From: Bacteroidales bacterium
GTDB taxonomy: Bacteria > Bacteroidota > Bacteroidia > Bacteroidales > UBA7960
Assembly (NCBI GenBank): GCA_003555385.1
Contig: PWHO01000237.1
Coordinates: forward strand, 1-10,367
DNA: 10,367 nt
Direction of reading: 5' to 3'
This document shows, piece by piece, positions 1 to 7,709 of the stretch; position 1 is the first letter of the stretch, and the number at the start of each line of letters is the position of its first letter. The position numbers and the translations under genes are program-made. A model generated the notes under the pieces. The model was not told the origin of the DNA. It searched no databases and was given only the letters and a program-made list of their open reading frames with translations.

Positions 1-907
1 CGGTTTCCATGCCTTCGGGCTCTACAAATAGCTGGTGCCTGGGCCTTTCAGAAAAGCGGTCTATTTTATCCTCTATGGATGGGCAATAACGAGGGCCACT
101 TCCCTGAATCCGACCGGTAAATAGCGGGGAATCAGCAAAGCCTTCACGCAATATATCGTGTACCTTTTGGTTGGTATAAGCCAGGTAACAACTTCGTTGA
201 TTGTGTAACGGCGGGGTATCCAGGTAGGAAAATTTTCCGGGATACGCGTCACCTTCCTGTTCAATCAACACCTCAAAATTGATTGACCTGCCGTCTACGC
301 GCACCGGTGTGCCTGTTTTCAGACGATCCGACTCAATCCCATATTGTTTTAAATCACGGGTAAGCCCGGAAGAATTAGATTCTCCAAGCCTTCCTCCTTC
401 CATCTGGGTTTTCCCCACATGGATCTTTCCATTGAGAAAAGTACCGCTGGTAATGATCACGGCGTCCCCGTAAATCTCTCCTCCCATGGCGGCTTTGACA
501 CCCCGTACTTTTCCGTCTTTCACGACCAACCCATTGACACCATCCTGCCAGATATGAAGATTAGGTATGTCCATAAGGATTTCCTGCCATTTATTGGAAA
601 ACCGCACGCGGTCGCTCTGTGCACGGGGAGACCACATCGCCGGGCCCTTGCTGCGGTTAAGCATCCGGAACTGGATCATGGTGTGATCGGTGACAATGCC
701 GGAAAATCCTCCCAACGCATCGATCTCCCGGACTATCTGCCCTTTGGCGATACCTCCCATGGCCGGATTGCACGACATCTGGGCAATGGTCGAAAGGTTC
801 AGGGTCACAAGCAACCCCCGCGAACCAAGCCGGGCAGCTGCAGCAGATGCTTCACAACCGGCATGGCCGCCACCGACAACAATAATATCGTAGCGATCAA
901 AAACCAT
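1..907 (-). CDS. mnmG: MnmG (GidA), tRNA uridine-34 carboxymethylaminomethyl-modifying enzyme, 3' part cut by window edge
   Basis: This is the FAD-dependent partner of MnmE; together they install the (carboxymethyl)aminomethyl group at C5 of the wobble uridine of certain tRNAs in the cytoplasm. The frame stays open to the window edge and gives 302 residues, about half of the usual ~620. The N-terminus has the FAD-binding Rossmann glycines GGGHAGCE at residues 12-19. The segment MSCNPAMGG holds Cys46, and the family signature GPRYCPSIEDK holds Cys275; these match the two cysteines (47 and 277) known to be essential in E. coli MnmG. LKTGTPVRVDG begins at residue 196. The ATG at 907 puts the FAD motif at the usual distance from the start, and it lies 14 bases after the ybeY stop, so the gene is the last visible member of the operon. 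No Shine-Dalgarno is evident. The C-terminal tRNA/MnmE-binding half lies outside the window. Confidence 0.97.
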   Translation of the reverse strand, partial: MVFDRYDIIVVGGGHAGCEASAAAARLGSRGLLVTLNLSTIAQMSCNPAMGGIAKGQIVREIDALGGFSGIVTDHTMIQFRMLNRSKGPAMWSPRAQSDRVRFSNKWQEILMDIPNLHIWQDGVNGLVVKDGKVRGVKAAMGGEIYGDAVIITSGTFLNGKIHVGKTQMEGGRLGESNSSGLTRDLKQYGIESDRLKTGTPVRVDGRSINFEVLIEQEGDAYPGKFSYLDTPPLHNQRSCYLAYTNQKVHDILREGFADSPLFTGRIQGSGPRYCPSIEDKIDRFSERPRHQLFVEPEGMET

Positions 908-921
908 GTACTAAATATTTC

Positions 922-1353
922 TCAGGAGAGCAAAGATAGGTAATAATTCTCTTTGGCTTGCATGGCCTCCCTGGCGGAAGGATCTGAGTCATCATACCCC
1001 AGCAGATGCAAAACCCCGTGGATTATGACCCGGAAAAGCTCCTGCGCTGCATCCACTTCAAATGCCAGGGCATTTTCCCGCACCCTTGGCAAACTGATAA
1101 ACACATCCCCGCTGAGGCCTTCAAAATCATCTCCATAAGGAAAAGTAATCACATCAGTCAGGGTATCATGCTCGAGGAAAGCCTGGTTCAGCTGTAGTAA
1201 ATAGGCATCATCACAGAAAATAATGGTCAGTACACCCGGTACGGAACCTTCACGGGTAATGGCATCAATGATCCATTGCCTGATCTTTTCTTCTGAGAAG
1301 CCCGGCCACTGAACATCCAGAAAATGAAAATCTATGTGATTCGGGGAATCCAC
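922..1353 (-). CDS. ybeY: YbeY, endoribonuclease for 16S rRNA 3' maturation, GTG start
   Basis: YbeY (UPF0054) is a metal-dependent single-strand endoribonuclease needed for 16S rRNA 3'-end maturation and 70S ribosome quality control. The 143-residue product has normal family length. It carries TDVITFP at residues 66-72 and the metal-binding motif HGVLHLLGYDD at 112-122. His112 and His116 are present, but the third ligand position, His in E. coli and most YbeY proteins, is Asp122 here. I recall Asp or similar at this place in other Bacteroidota, so it may be a lineage variant rather than a defect. The start is GTG at 1353: an in-frame TAA sits directly before it and no in-frame ATG occurs until residue 131. 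It begins 6 bases after the stop of the upstream gene and ends 14 bases before mnmG, which indicates translational coupling in one transcript. Confidence 0.95.
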   Translation of the reverse strand: MDSPNHIDFHFLDVQWPGFSEEKIRQWIIDAITREGSVPGVLTIIFCDDAYLLQLNQAFLEHDTLTDVITFPYGDDFEGLSGDVFISLPRVRENALAFEVDAAQELFRVIIHGVLHLLGYDDSDPSAREAMQAKENYYLSLLS

Positions 1354-1359
1354 TTAAAC

Positions 1360-1866
1360 TCAGTTGAGGTTTTTTACTTTATCCAGCATTTCGTAATAGC
1401 GATGCAACATCTCAATACGCTGAATGGTCAGGGCTTCATTCACGCCGGTCACATTAAAAACGAGCTCAATGCTTTCATCAGCCGCATCAAACATCACATC
1501 ATCACTCAGAAGCCGCAGCATCATAAGCCGGTGCCCCTCTTCGGAATATCCTTCCGGGTCATCGGGTGCCAGGTTCTTCACACGGTCAAACATTCCGGCC
1601 AGGTCCAAAAAGTATTGATCCAGCTTTACGGTAAAGACCAGGCCGGATGGCGTAGATTGAAAATATATATCTATATAAAAGTCTTTTTTGTCAATGATAT
1701 CAAGGGCCAATTCGAACAGTAATGTTTTGGCTGCCATTATGTTACCAAAATACGCATCATAAATATGGTAATCATCGCAGATATTCTCCACAAAGGCTTC
1801 CAGCTTGTTCAGCTCATTTTGCTCGACGGCAAGACGCAGATGTCTTTTCAGGTAAGTACGGTTCAT
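1360..1866 (-). CDS. small protein resembling a GHKL/anti-sigma-type ATPase but with degenerate ATP-binding boxes
   Basis: Bacteroidota often encode a small RsbW-like ATP-binding protein (HATPase_c_2) between the DUF4175 gene and ybeY, and this 168-residue protein holds that place. The fold-level pattern agrees: an N-terminal helix with KLEAFVENIC at 21-30, a GNIMAA helix at 41-46, a central VFTVKLDQYF strand and a late ELVFNVTGVNE strand at 134-144. The nucleotide-binding residues appear to be lost. Where the N box should read E..NA.., residues 39-59 have KTLLFELALDII. No DxGxG (G1) occurs around 79-95, and the G2 GxGL/GRGI stretch is replaced by EEGHRLMMLRLL at 109-120. It may be a non-catalytic scaffold or partner protein. 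I chose the ATG at 1866, 2 bases after the DUF4175 stop; an in-frame TTG at 1872 would overlap that stop. The family assignment rests on remembered patterns and gene order. Confidence 0.62.
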   Translation of the reverse strand: MNRTYLKRHLRLAVEQNELNKLEAFVENICDDYHIYDAYFGNIMAAKTLLFELALDIIDKKDFYIDIYFQSTPSGLVFTVKLDQYFLDLAGMFDRVKNLAPDDPEGYSEEGHRLMMLRLLSDDVMFDAADESIELVFNVTGVNEALTIQRIEMLHRYYEMLDKVKNLN

Positions 1867-1868
1867 AA

Positions 1869-4800
1869 TCAATCTACATGCAAGAAATACATTTCAACTT
1901 TTTGACGGAAAAAAGGCCGAAGCCTTGGCGGTAAACTCCTCAGCATTTCAACTTCCCTTTCTCTATCTCTATTATACTGAAAAATCTCTTCAGGGTTACT
2001 TAATTCGTAATCAATTGCGGTAGTACCCTCCCTCCTGTCTTCCTCTTCCTGCTGTCTTTCAGCACGTTCGTGTTCCAACAACCGTGTTAAAATATCTTGC
2101 TGACGTTCCATGGTCTGAGAAGACAACTCCTTGCGAAGCATGTCCAGTTCAGATTCTTCCATCTGTCGTTGCAGCTCCTGCAGGCCTTCATCCACTTCCT
2201 GACCCTGATTTCGCATCTCCTGTTCTTTCCGGCGAAGCTCATTGCGGATCGCCTCCTGTTGAGCTGCCATACGGGCCATTTGCTCACTCAGTGACATTTC
2301 TTCTCCGGTTTCTCCGGGCATAGGCTGATGTCCATCCTGCATCTCCTGTAACATCTCGTTCATCTGCTCCTGCATCTCCCGCATATTCTGAAAGGAGGGC
2401 TCACCCGGTCCGTCATCGGAATCATCGCCCATCCCCTGCCCCATAGCCATTTGATCCTGCACTTCCTGCAGACTTTCATTAAGCATAAGGGCCAGGTTGT
2501 TGATATGTGTCATACTATATTGTTGGCGAGATGCGGCCTGGTTTTGCCGCCGGTTGATCATATGGTCTATGGACTCGCGCATTTGACGCTGCACTTCAGC
2601 CACCTCACGATTTACATAAGAGCGAATTGCCATCTGCCTCTGCGCGAGGGCCACAAGACTGTCTTCGATCACCTCCATATCGCTCTGAATCTTCCGTTGA
2701 TTACGTATCATCGCTACAAACCGGGGGTCATTCATGTTGGCCTGTCTGGTTTCATGAATCAGGTCTTCCTGGGCAAAACTGGATTTCAGCAGGTTCTCAA
2801 GCAACATCCTGATGGCGCGGGCATCTTCCGCCAGTTGCTCCTGAAAAATTCGTTGCTGCATCCCCTGAAGAACATCGGAAAGCTGATTCATCTGCTCACC
2901 GGCATCCTGTTGATTCTGACCCGCCTCTCCGGGAGAACCATCCATCAGGTTGTCAAGGGCCTCCTGCAGGGATTCAGACACATCTTCCTCATCCTGACTT
3001 GTATCGTCCAGCGTATGGGGCCGACTCAGACTTTCATTGGTCTCCCGGAAATCCTCCAGCATATCGCGTACCTGGTCATAGGCCTGATTCAGCTCTTCCT
3101 GCTGCTGATCCAGGCCTTCCTGCTGCTGACCCAGGCCCTCCTGGTCGTCTCCCCCGAGTGTTTGTTCCCGAAGCTCTTCCTGTGCTTCCTGCAACTCTTC
3201 CAGCCGGTCAATACTCTCATCCAACATTCTTTCCATGGCAAACTGCCGGAACATCTCCAGGGCGCGGTCCATCGACCGTTCCATGTCCTGAAACTCGAAA
3301 TCCATCTGATCCAGCATTTCATAGATGTCATCACGGTTCAGCTGGTCCATTTCCTGTTGCAATTGCTCAAACAAATCCCGCATCTCATCAGACATCACCT
3401 CATCAAACAACCGCTGCAGTTCTTCCTGCTTTTCTTTAAGCTGGTCGTCGGATTCCATAAACTGTTCGCTGCGGGTCTCCTGTTCTTTTTTCTCTTCAGC
3501 CAGCTCACGAATGCGCTCCTCCATCTGCTGCTGCTTATCCAGCAGTTCCTGCAGCATTTCGCGCTGTTCCCATCCCACACTCTCAGAATCCAGCAACTGC
3601 CGGCGCAATTCTTCCACCTGGTCGCGGGCATCCCCGGCTTCTCCTCTGCCCTCACGCAAGCCATCCTGAATCCGCTCCTCACTTTCCCGCTGCTCTGCCA
3701 CCATTTCCTCTTCGGAGGGGATATAATGACTAAACACACGGCTGCGGGCACTTTTTGGGCCACGGAGGGGGTCGTTGTCATACACCTCAAAATAGAGTTC
3801 GACGGTTTCACCAGGCTGCACATACACAGACTCCATGTCAAAATGGTAATAAAAAGTCTGGTTGCGCATATAGGGATCTATCTCCACGGCCTCATCCATA
3901 AAGGGCACATCATCTCCCTCGTTCACCTGGGTCTGATCCATCACACGATAAAACAACCGCAACCCGGTAAACCCAAAGTCATCCCGAATGCTACCCCTGT
4001 AAAACAAATGAGCGATCATCACATCATCCCGGTGTTCCTCCACGGCAATGCGCGGATAGGCATCCTCTTCCACCTGTACCCTGTAGGAAAGACTATCTCC
4101 CTTTCCCCGGTCTTCGCTCCCGGTAAAAACAGAATAGTCAAAAGATTCCGTGGCCCGCATCGTTGCAGTGAATTCGCCTTCCCTGACTTTATCCACATCC
4201 AGGGCCTGATCTTCCAGGGCCTGATCCTCAAGAAAAAAATCAACCTGGTCAGTGGCGCGGGTGAAAAAAGTCCATTTAATCTCTGACCCGTACAATACAC
4301 TGAGGTCTCCCATATTGGTAAAATCCTCCGCTTCCAGCCCGCTGTAGGAAGGATAATCCACTTCAATATGAAAATGGGTAAAAGCGGGTTTTTCGTACAC
4401 GTTGATGGGAAAAGGGCCAAAGGTAAACCCTTCGGCATCAATATAAAACATCATATCTTCCTGAAGATTCCTGATGGTGTAGGCATAGGTGGCAGAAGAA
4501 GGATTGGACATGGGATGCCGGACCCCGTCCATCCGTAAAAAAGCTTCTGAGGGAACAACCTCTCCGCTGGTCCGGATAACCACTTCCAGGTCTTCATGCC
4601 GGAAGCCTTCAGTGGATGAAACCACATCCACCACAAAGGGAGTGGGCCGCTCAAAGTGCATATCATACCGCACGAGCCGCCGTGTGGGTTCAAACAAAAA
4701 AGTGGGTTGTACCAGATACAATCCCAAAACAACCAGTAAGGGCAGTATCACATAAGGCAAAAACCTTAAATTTCCTTTTAGCGGGATGGCTTTATGGAAA

Positions 4801-5234
4801 GGAACCACGTTCGCGCTTTCTGCTTTCTGGTCGATGGCCGCCATGATCAGGGCGGCATTCCCGGGGTTCCTGTCCAGGTACTGCTTCAACTGCAGCACAT
4901 TGGTAACCTGATCTTTAAGATCATCTGGATAAAATTTTGACAACAGGCGGGCTGCCTGGTCGGGACTAATCCTCTTTCCTATCCGGATCGTTCCGAAAAA
5001 AGGGATCAATACATAACGGATAAACACATATCCGTTGAACAATACAAAGGAATAAAACAGCAATCGCCTGATGGTGGAATCCAGGTATCCGAAATATTCA
5101 ATACTCACAAACAGGATGAACAACACCAGAAATCCGGCTCCAAACAGCAAGGCGCCCTTTATCAACCGGTTCAGGTAGTACCTCCTGATGAAGCGATCAA
5201 GTTTTTGGAGAAGTATGTGAAGGGTCTCAGACAT
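1869..5234 (-). CDS. DUF4175-family membrane protein with Ig-like region and long Q/E/M-rich coiled coil
   Basis: This 1121-residue protein matches the layout of Bacteroidota DUF4175 proteins, whose function is not established. It has two hydrophobic helices at about 24-46 and 56-80, a cytosolic-looking loop with ISPDQAARLLSKFYPDDLKDQ (89-109), and a third helix at about 157-175. A beta-rich, probably extracytoplasmic Ig-like region follows (about 180-503), including FERPTPFVVDV and YPSYSGLEAEDF. From YIPSEEEM (504) to about 1040 the sequence is extremely rich in Gln, Glu, Asp, Met and Arg, as in a long coiled coil. The C-terminus has the conserved-looking block RQQDILTRLLEHERA (about residue 1047) and LPPRLRPFFRQKVEMYF. 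It is the first gene of the cluster with the ATPase-like protein, ybeY and mnmG; its TGA is 2 bases before the next ATG. The ATG at 5234 places the first membrane helix at a usual distance. A mechanical, adaptor or envelope-sensing role is possible but not shown. Confidence 0.85.
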   Translation of the reverse strand: MSETLHILLQKLDRFIRRYYLNRLIKGALLFGAGFLVLFILFVSIEYFGYLDSTIRRLLFYSFVLFNGYVFIRYVLIPFFGTIRIGKRISPDQAARLLSKFYPDDLKDQVTNVLQLKQYLDRNPGNAALIMAAIDQKAESANVVPFHKAIPLKGNLRFLPYVILPLLVVLGLYLVQPTFLFEPTRRLVRYDMHFERPTPFVVDVVSSTEGFRHEDLEVVIRTSGEVVPSEAFLRMDGVRHPMSNPSSATYAYTIRNLQEDMMFYIDAEGFTFGPFPINVYEKPAFTHFHIEVDYPSYSGLEAEDFTNMGDLSVLYGSEIKWTFFTRATDQVDFFLEDQALEDQALDVDKVREGEFTATMRATESFDYSVFTGSEDRGKGDSLSYRVQVEEDAYPRIAVEEHRDDVMIAHLFYRGSIRDDFGFTGLRLFYRVMDQTQVNEGDDVPFMDEAVEIDPYMRNQTFYYHFDMESVYVQPGETVELYFEVYDNDPLRGPKSARSRVFSHYIPSEEEMVAEQRESEERIQDGLREGRGEAGDARDQVEELRRQLLDSESVGWEQREMLQELLDKQQQMEERIRELAEEKKEQETRSEQFMESDDQLKEKQEELQRLFDEVMSDEMRDLFEQLQQEMDQLNRDDIYEMLDQMDFEFQDMERSMDRALEMFRQFAMERMLDESIDRLEELQEAQEELREQTLGGDDQEGLGQQQEGLDQQQEELNQAYDQVRDMLEDFRETNESLSRPHTLDDTSQDEEDVSESLQEALDNLMDGSPGEAGQNQQDAGEQMNQLSDVLQGMQQRIFQEQLAEDARAIRMLLENLLKSSFAQEDLIHETRQANMNDPRFVAMIRNQRKIQSDMEVIEDSLVALAQRQMAIRSYVNREVAEVQRQMRESIDHMINRRQNQAASRQQYSMTHINNLALMLNESLQEVQDQMAMGQGMGDDSDDGPGEPSFQNMREMQEQMNEMLQEMQDGHQPMPGETGEEMSLSEQMARMAAQQEAIRNELRRKEQEMRNQGQEVDEGLQELQRQMEESELDMLRKELSSQTMERQQDILTRLLEHERAERQQEEEDRREGTTAIDYELSNPEEIFQYNRDREREVEMLRSLPPRLRPFFRQKVEMYFLHVD
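3096..3137. repeat. 21-bp in-frame tandem duplication inside the DUF4175 coding region
   Basis: Two adjacent 21-base copies (3096-3116 and 3117-3137) differ at one base and encode the repeated heptapeptide GLxQQQE on the minus strand, within the Gln-rich coiled coil. It probably arose by slippage and keeps both the reading frame and a heptad register. Confidence 0.85.
4199..4228. repeat. 15-bp in-frame tandem duplication inside the DUF4175 coding region
   Basis: Two adjacent 15-base copies (4199-4213, 4214-4228) differ only at the last base and encode LEDQA-type pentapeptides twice on the minus strand. They lie in the Ig-like region, where they probably lengthen an acidic loop. Confidence 0.8.
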
Positions 5235-5373
5235 AAAAGATTATCAACTGTATCTGAATGAATTAATCTATAAAATTACGAAAAAAACCCTGCCGGGCTG
5301 CCTAAAAAATATTAAATTGCATACGCTGGCTGGAAACTACAGGCCTTTTAACATTATTATTAAACCGATTATT

Positions 5374-7524
5374 ATGGCATCAAAAAAAGATAAACACAAA
5401 GCCAAACTGAAAGATAAACTGATCAGGGTATTTGAGAATAACTCAAAGCAGGCCATGAACTACAAACAGGCTGCCAAAGCCATGGGAGAAGAAGGAAAGG
5501 AAAACAAGAAATACCTGTCGGGCCTGCTCTACAGCATGGCAAAGGAGGGGATCCTTTTTGAAGCCTACAAAGGGAAATTCAAGATCAATGCCGCCTACCT
5601 GGAAAAGAAAAAACCCAGGGGGCAGCTCATTACGGGGGTTGTGGATATGAAACAAACCGGAAAAGCCTATATCCTCACCGATGAGCTGCTCGAAGACGTG
5701 CGGATATCATCCAATAATACAGGCAATGCCCTGCACGAAGACAAGGTGAAGGTCCGCCTGTTTCCCCGAAGAAAAAACCAAAAAGCCGAAGGGGAGATCG
5801 TGGAGATCATTCAGCGTTCCAAAAACAATTTTGTGGGAGTCATCCAGCACACGGGCAAATATGCATTTCTGCTTCCTGACAACAAGGCCATGCCGGTCGA
5901 TATTTTCATCCCGCCGGAAAACATACATGGTGCCAAAGACGGGGAGAAGGCCATTGTAGAGATTATCGAGTGGACCCCTCCTTCCAAGAATCCTTTTGGA
6001 AAAGTGGTCGAGATACTGGGCCAACCGGGAGATAACGATGTGGAAATGCATGCCATTCTGGCGGAATACAACCTCCCGGCCAGGTTTGAACCGGAAGTGG
6101 AAAAAACAGCGGACAAGATCCCGGTGGAAATCACCAAACAAGAGGTTGCAAAAAGACAGGATTTTCGCAATACAACGACATTTACCATTGACCCCGCAGA
6201 TGCCAAAGACTTCGACGATGCCCTTTCTGTGAAGCAAATTGATCAGGACAGGTGGGAGGTCGGAATCCATATTGCCGATGTAACCCATTATGTGCAGCAG
6301 GGAACGCCCATCGAAGATGAGGCCCAGGAAAGGGCCACCTCGGTATACCTTGTTGACCGGACCATCCCAATGCTTCCCGAAAAATTGTCCAATATGGTTT
6401 GTTCGCTCCGCCCGGATGAGGAAAAACTCACTTATTCGGTGGTGGTTGAAATGAACAGCAATGCCAGGGTATTGAAATCGTGGGTAGGCAAAACCGTAAT
6501 CAGGAGCAATCACCGTTTTGCCTATGAGGATGCCCAGCTGGTTATTGATACCGGCGAAGGCCCTCATGCAGAAGATCTTAAAGTCCTGAACGAACTGGCG
6601 CAAAAATTACGCGGGAAAAGAATGCGTGCCGGTGCCATTGATTTTGAACAGCAGGAAGTTAAATTCCATATGGATGAAAACGGCAAACCACTGGATGTCT
6701 ATTTCAAGGAGCAAAAAGAGGCCAACAAACTCATCGAGGAATTCATGCTGCTGGCCAACAGAACAGTGGCCGAAAAGATTGGAAAACCGAAGGGTAATGC
6801 AAAACCAAAGACTTTTGTGTACCGCGTTCACGATATGCCGAACCCGGAGAAGCTCGATACCTTGTCAAATTTTGTGGCAAAATTCGGGTACAAAGTCAAA
6901 ACCGATACCCGTTCCAACATTGCCAGCTCTTTCAATAAACTCCTGAAAGACTCCCAGGGAAAAGGGGAGGAGAACCTCATTGGAACCCTGACCATCAGAA
7001 CCATGGCCAAAGCCGAATATTCCACTGATAATATCGGCCATTACGGCCTCGCTTTTGACTTTTACAGCCACTTCACTTCACCCATCCGACGCTATCCCGA
7101 TATGATGGTGCACCGGTTGCTCACCGCCTATGAGAACGGGCAACCATCGGCCAGCCAGGAAGAATACGAAGACTTGTGCCAGCATTCTTCCATCATGGAA
7201 AGGAAGGCCCAGCAGGCCGAACGCGATTCCGTCAAATACAAACAGGTGGAATTCATGGCAGACAAAGAGGGACAGGTGTTTGACGCACTGATCTCAGGCG
7301 TATCCAAATGGGGGATTTTTGTGGAGATTAAAGAAAACAAATGTGAAGGAATGGTAAGGCTCAGTGATATGGGTGACGACCACTACTACCTGGATGAAGA
7401 TAACTTCCAGGTACTGGGCTACAACACCAAAAAACAATACAAGCTTGGCAGCCCCGTAAAAGTGAAAGTCAAGCGGGCCAACCTGCTCAAGAAAGAACTG
7501 GATTTTCTGCTGGCGGAGGAGTAG
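5374..7524 (+). CDS. rnr: RNase R, processive 3'-5' exoribonuclease
   Basis: RNase R degrades structured RNA from the 3' end to nucleoside monophosphates and acts in mRNA decay and rRNA/tRNA quality control. The 716-residue product has the full RNase II/R layout: a basic N-terminus with a winged-helix-like segment (about 1-75), two cold-shock/OB domains (about 82-230), the RNB catalytic domain (about 262-590) and an S1 domain (about 633-714). The catalytic block TIDPADAKDFDDA supplies Asp273, 279, 281 and 282, equivalent to Asp272, 278, 280 and 281 of E. coli RNase R; Tyr325 in SVYLVDRT matches E. coli Tyr324. The family signature HFTSPIRRYPDMMVHR lies at 566-581. I start at the ATG at 5374 (MASKKDKHK); a TTG 57 bases upstream (5317) is in frame, but its extra residues do not look like protein. 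The gene diverges from the DUF4175 operon across 139 bases and ends close to the S1 domain, without the long Lys-rich tail of E. coli RNase R. Confidence 0.97.
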   Translation: MASKKDKHKAKLKDKLIRVFENNSKQAMNYKQAAKAMGEEGKENKKYLSGLLYSMAKEGILFEAYKGKFKINAAYLEKKKPRGQLITGVVDMKQTGKAYILTDELLEDVRISSNNTGNALHEDKVKVRLFPRRKNQKAEGEIVEIIQRSKNNFVGVIQHTGKYAFLLPDNKAMPVDIFIPPENIHGAKDGEKAIVEIIEWTPPSKNPFGKVVEILGQPGDNDVEMHAILAEYNLPARFEPEVEKTADKIPVEITKQEVAKRQDFRNTTTFTIDPADAKDFDDALSVKQIDQDRWEVGIHIADVTHYVQQGTPIEDEAQERATSVYLVDRTIPMLPEKLSNMVCSLRPDEEKLTYSVVVEMNSNARVLKSWVGKTVIRSNHRFAYEDAQLVIDTGEGPHAEDLKVLNELAQKLRGKRMRAGAIDFEQQEVKFHMDENGKPLDVYFKEQKEANKLIEEFMLLANRTVAEKIGKPKGNAKPKTFVYRVHDMPNPEKLDTLSNFVAKFGYKVKTDTRSNIASSFNKLLKDSQGKGEENLIGTLTIRTMAKAEYSTDNIGHYGLAFDFYSHFTSPIRRYPDMMVHRLLTAYENGQPSASQEEYEDLCQHSSIMERKAQQAERDSVKYKQVEFMADKEGQVFDALISGVSKWGIFVEIKENKCEGMVRLSDMGDDHYYLDEDNFQVLGYNTKKQYKLGSPVKVKVKRANLLKKELDFLLAEE

Positions 7525-7540
7525 AGGGGTACCGGCGGCG

Positions 7541-7636
7541 AAGAGCCAGGGGCCAGCTTTCGCTGCTGGCGGCAAACTTCTGCCGGCAAAGAGCCAGGGG
7601 CCAGCTTTCGCTGCTGGCGGCAAACTTCTGCCGGCA
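7541..7636. repeat. two perfect 48-bp tandem repeats after rnr, with a partial third copy
   Basis: Unit 1 is 7541-7588 and unit 2 is 7589-7636; they are identical at all 48 positions. A decayed third copy starts at 7637 and soon diverges (AAG, then CAGGGG). Each unit ends in the palindrome TGCCGGCA (7581-7588, 7629-7636) and has an inner inverted repeat GCCAGC/GCTGGC with a 7-base loop. The region is much more GC-rich than the nearby island. The 10-mer CTGCTGGCGG in each unit also occurs at the 3' end of rnr (7507-7516), so the array may have grown from the end of that gene. Confidence 0.93.
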
Positions 7637-7655
7637 AAGCAGGGGACAGGGGTAT

Positions 7656-7697
7656 AAAAAAGTCAGCGGTAAACCTGTCCGGTAAACCGCTGACTTT
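7656..7697 (-). terminator. strong intrinsic terminator for the LytTR gene, possibly bidirectional
   Basis: AAAGTCAGCGGT (7659-7670) and its exact reverse complement ACCGCTGACTTT (7686-7697) form a perfect 12-bp stem with a 15-base loop that can add an inner ACC/GGT pairing. On the minus strand the stem runs into TTTTTTATA, a good U-tract, so it should end the LytTR transcript about 100 bases after its stop codon. On the plus strand only three Ts precede AAAAATG, so it would be a weaker terminator for rnr. Confidence 0.85.
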
Positions 7698-7709
7698 AAA
7701 AATGCTTTT

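Noticed and set aside
1867..1872. TTG start for the ATPase-like gene overlapping the DUF4175 stop
   Set aside because: An ATG lies two codons further on, at a normal coupled distance from the stop; TTG is possible but less likely.
2451..4286. 611-codon open frame on the plus strand opposite the DUF4175 gene
   Set aside because: The Gln/Glu-rich codons of the real gene read as Leu/His/Phe-rich sequence on the other strand and rarely give stops. The product has no recognisable domain.
5271..5278. TAATTTTA on the minus strand as the -7 element for the DUF4175 operon
   Set aside because: It differs from TAnnTTTG at the last base and no TTG lies at the right distance, so I do not call a promoter, although one must exist nearby.
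5288..5302. Possible terminator hairpin between rnr and the DUF4175 gene (CCCTGCCGGGCTGCC next to a poly-A run)
   Set aside because: GGCAG occurs as a direct repeat, not an inverted one, and only 3-bp stems can form; a terminator would also be out of place between divergent genes.
5317..5373. TTG start extending RNase R by 19 residues
   Set aside because: The extra residues are not like RNase R N-termini, and the ATG at 5374 begins the usual lysine-rich start.
5707..6603. 298-codon open frame on the minus strand opposite rnr
   Set aside because: It lies entirely within the well-supported RNase R catalytic region and shows no family motifs.
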